Of a stretch of DNA of 64,000 nt, positions 62,368 through 64,000 are shown piece by piece. The stretch spans positions 21,540-85,539 of the forward strand of contig NZ_JAHKPK010000011.1 of assembly GCF_018860665.1 (NCBI RefSeq), read 5' to 3'. The notes beneath the pieces are model-generated. The model was not told the DNA's origin. It saw only the letters and a program-made list of their open reading frames with translations, and made no database searches. The position numbers and the translations under genes are program-made. Every line of letters starts with the position of its first letter. Positions within the stretch are counted from its first letter, which is position 1. The stretch comes from Pacificibacter marinus. Lineage in GTDB: Bacteria > Pseudomonadota > Alphaproteobacteria > Rhodobacterales > Rhodobacteraceae.

Positions 62368-63497
62368 GATTTGGCCCCTGTCGTTGAAGCCGCGGCCACA
62401 GCGGCACCTGCGCGCAGTTTGCTAGCCCCTTCGACGACAACGTCACTGCCCAGTGGTACGTCGGTTTCAATCCAAACCTGATCTCCTTCGCGGTAGCGGA
62501 TGGTGACGGGGTGTCGCGCAGCGCGGCCCTCTTGCGATATCCAAATGCCAGCGCCGGTGCGATCCCATGTGATCGCGGTTGAAGGCACAACCGGCAGGGG
62601 CGCTGTCTCGTCAACCATACGCACGTTGAACGTCATGCCCGACAAAAGCAAACCCTGCGTGTTGTCAATTTCGGCACGCCCTGTGGCGCTGCGTGTGACG
62701 GCGTCCAATTGTGTATCAAACCCAGTTACGGCCCCTTCAAAGACGCGCCCAGTGTAGGTTGGTGTGCCAATCATGACGGGTTTGCCAATTTCCAATAGAC
62801 CAATAGAGCGTTCAGGCACTTCGAATTCTGCCATAATTGTGCTGGAATCATCGATGCTGACGATGGTGGCATTGGTGGAAATGAAATCGCCCACCTGAAT
62901 GTCGCTCAAGCCCAATTGTCCAGCAATCGGCGCACGAATGACACGATCCTCAAGGGCGATTTTGGCCAACCCCACGTTGGCTTCAGCCAGTCGTAGGGCA
63001 ATTTCGGCTTCGGTCAGCGACACATTGGTGACCGTCAGGTTGCCGCTGGCTTTCAGTGCCTCATAGCGGTTGACGGTGGTTTGGGCCTGATCACGTTCTG
63101 CTTCGGCAATTTCCAAGGCCAACTGCTGTGAACGATCATCCAGTCTTACCAGAACATCACCGGCTTCGACGCTTGCGTTTGCCGCCATCATCACCTCGGC
63201 CACGGTGCCGGATTCACTGGCGAGGACATCAACACTGTGCAGGGCGGTCGCTGTGCCTATGGTGCGCAAAACAAGCGCGTAGCTTTGCTGTTCCAGCGGA
63301 GCCAAAACCACGGTCGTGGCGCTGTTGCGCCCGCCGCCACCACCAGGACCACCGCCGCGCGCAGGTGAGGCGGCACTGGCATCACTCGATGTATCTAAGG
63401 GGACCAATGCTGCAATTGCAGGCGGCAGGCCAAAAGAATAAACATATGCCCCAGACAGGACTGCGACGGATGCAATAACGACCAACAATTTATTCAA
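62364..63497 (-). CDS. RND efflux periplasmic adaptor (membrane fusion protein)
   Basis: A 377-residue HlyD-type adaptor. The N-terminal signal-anchor is VVIASVAVLSGAYVYSF, followed by a glycine-rich linker, the lipoyl-like half VDVLASESGTVAEVMMAANA and a helical hairpin (AEAERDQAQTTVNRYEAL). The second half includes RAPIAGQLGLSDIQVGDFIS and the C-terminal barrel. It bridges the RND pump to an outer-membrane channel. It is the first gene of the operon, with a palindrome upstream. Confidence 0.9.
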   Translation of the reverse strand: MNKLLVVIASVAVLSGAYVYSFGLPPAIAALVPLDTSSDASAASPARGGGPGGGGGRNSATTVVLAPLEQQSYALVLRTIGTATALHSVDVLASESGTVAEVMMAANASVEAGDVLVRLDDRSQQLALEIAEAERDQAQTTVNRYEALKASGNLTVTNVSLTEAEIALRLAEANVGLAKIALEDRVIRAPIAGQLGLSDIQVGDFISTNATIVSIDDSSTIMAEFEVPERSIGLLEIGKPVMIGTPTYTGRVFEGAVTGFDTQLDAVTRSATGRAEIDNTQGLLLSGMTFNVRMVDETAPLPVVPSTAITWDRTGAGIWISQEGRAARHPVTIRYREGDQVWIETDVPLGSDVVVEGASKLRAGAAVAAASTTGAKS

Positions 63498-64000
63498 GCG
63501 AAAGTTCCTCTAACCGATTATGACCTTAGATAGTTTTCGGCCTTTAAGCATAGTTACGCGACAGTATGAAATTTCTGTCGAAAAAAGTTATCGAATGTCA
63601 CTCACATTGGCGTGAAGATTGCTTTTCAGGCGATTAAAGTGCCGTTGGGGCAACCTTGTTGATTCATGCAGGCTGTTTTTTATCATAGATAGCATCCAAA
63701 AAAGTCATAGATGCCAGTGTTTATTTTGGGTGGGCTTCGCGATTTTACCAAGCATTTATACCGCAATCCCGTTGCCGCGGTGATGTTTTAACTGGCATTT
63801 CTCGCGGCGGGGTGCAGAAAACCTTGAGCTACAGGCCTGTCTCTTACCGGCAAATATCCGTGGTGCAGACCTGTAGAAAAAGGGTCAAAGGCGCATTATA
63901 TTGAGCGCAATTGGTGCATTGGCCAATTGCATTTGATCGCGTGCTCATACATCTTTGGCGAATGGAATTTTTAGAATACGGACATAACATTTGGCTGGTT
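63498..64000. other. End of window, no gene recognised
   Basis: Apart from the palindrome at 63559-63580 no coding region, RNA or repeat was recognised in these 503 bp. Short open frames do not resemble known families and several stops occur in all frames. Confidence 0.6.
63559..63580. promoter_or_regulatory. Candidate TetR-type operator upstream of efflux operon
   Basis: CGACAG (63559-63564) and CTGTCG (63575-63580) are perfect 6-bp arms 10 bp apart, 62 bp before the adaptor start. RND operons are often repressed by TetR proteins that bind such elements; no TetR gene is in the window. Confidence 0.35.

Overview
The window looks like part of a plasmid or chromid from a marine alphaproteobacterium of the Roseobacter group (Rhodobacterales). 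The grounds are a Rep_3/RepB-type initiator divergent from a parA-parB pair (33.0-37.3 kb), many TRAP, TTT and ABC uptake systems next to catabolic genes, a CIO-type cytochrome bd oxidase beside an NsrR-type regulator, and mid-50s GC judged by eye. The genus cannot be told from the sequence. No rRNA, tRNA or CRISPR array was seen.

Layout. 0-0.8 kb: 3' end of a ferredoxin reductase facing a decayed Rieske oxygenase remnant. 0.75-8.2 kb: tricarboxylate module with a TctDE-like two-component system, TctC, a fused TctA-TctB permease, a PrpF/GalD-like isomerase and a D-2-hydroxyacid dehydrogenase. 8.2-9.9 kb: AbrB-family membrane protein and its GntR regulator with a perfect palindromic operator. 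9.95-13.1 kb: cytochrome bd (CIO) operon with a 36-residue CydX-like subunit, and divergent nsrR. 13.4-15.6 kb: gene debris, comprising two pieces of pntB, a decayed IS481-family element, the C-terminal half of an MFS efflux gene, an IS3 remnant and an unidentified broken gene.

15.6-25.3 kb: a ten-gene operon (cyclase, cupin, SDR, 3-hydroxyacyl-CoA-type dehydrogenase, branched-chain-type ABC transporter, BKACE enzyme) with a divergent IclR regulator. Its substrate is unknown. 25.8-32.9 kb: two tandem dimethylglycine/sarcosine dehydrogenase-type flavoproteins, an XRE-cupin regulator and an aldehyde dehydrogenase. 33.0-37.3 kb: replication and partition. 37.4-46.2 kb: Gfo/Idh/MocA oxidoreductase and GntR regulator, divergent from a flavin-dependent monooxygenase, aldo/keto reductase, flavin reductase and TRAP transporter, followed by a YeiH-type putative sulfate/sulfite exporter.

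46.2-57.4 kb: a gamma-glutamylation region with two glutamine synthetase-like/FAD oxidase pairs, one class I amidotransferase, a GntR regulator, an amidase and a TRAP transporter. 57.7-59.1 kb: a LysR regulator and a RidA-family gene that share a TTGCC-N5-GGCAA palindrome. 59.3-63.5 kb: RND efflux pump and its adaptor.

Most modules pair uptake, catabolic enzymes and a dedicated regulator, so the replicon reads as a catabolic accessory element for amines, carboxylates and possibly sulfonates. The less familiar parts are the BKACE operon, the monooxygenase/TRAP/YeiH cluster, the duplicated gamma-glutamylation module with its LysR-RidA link, and the repeats around the replication origin.
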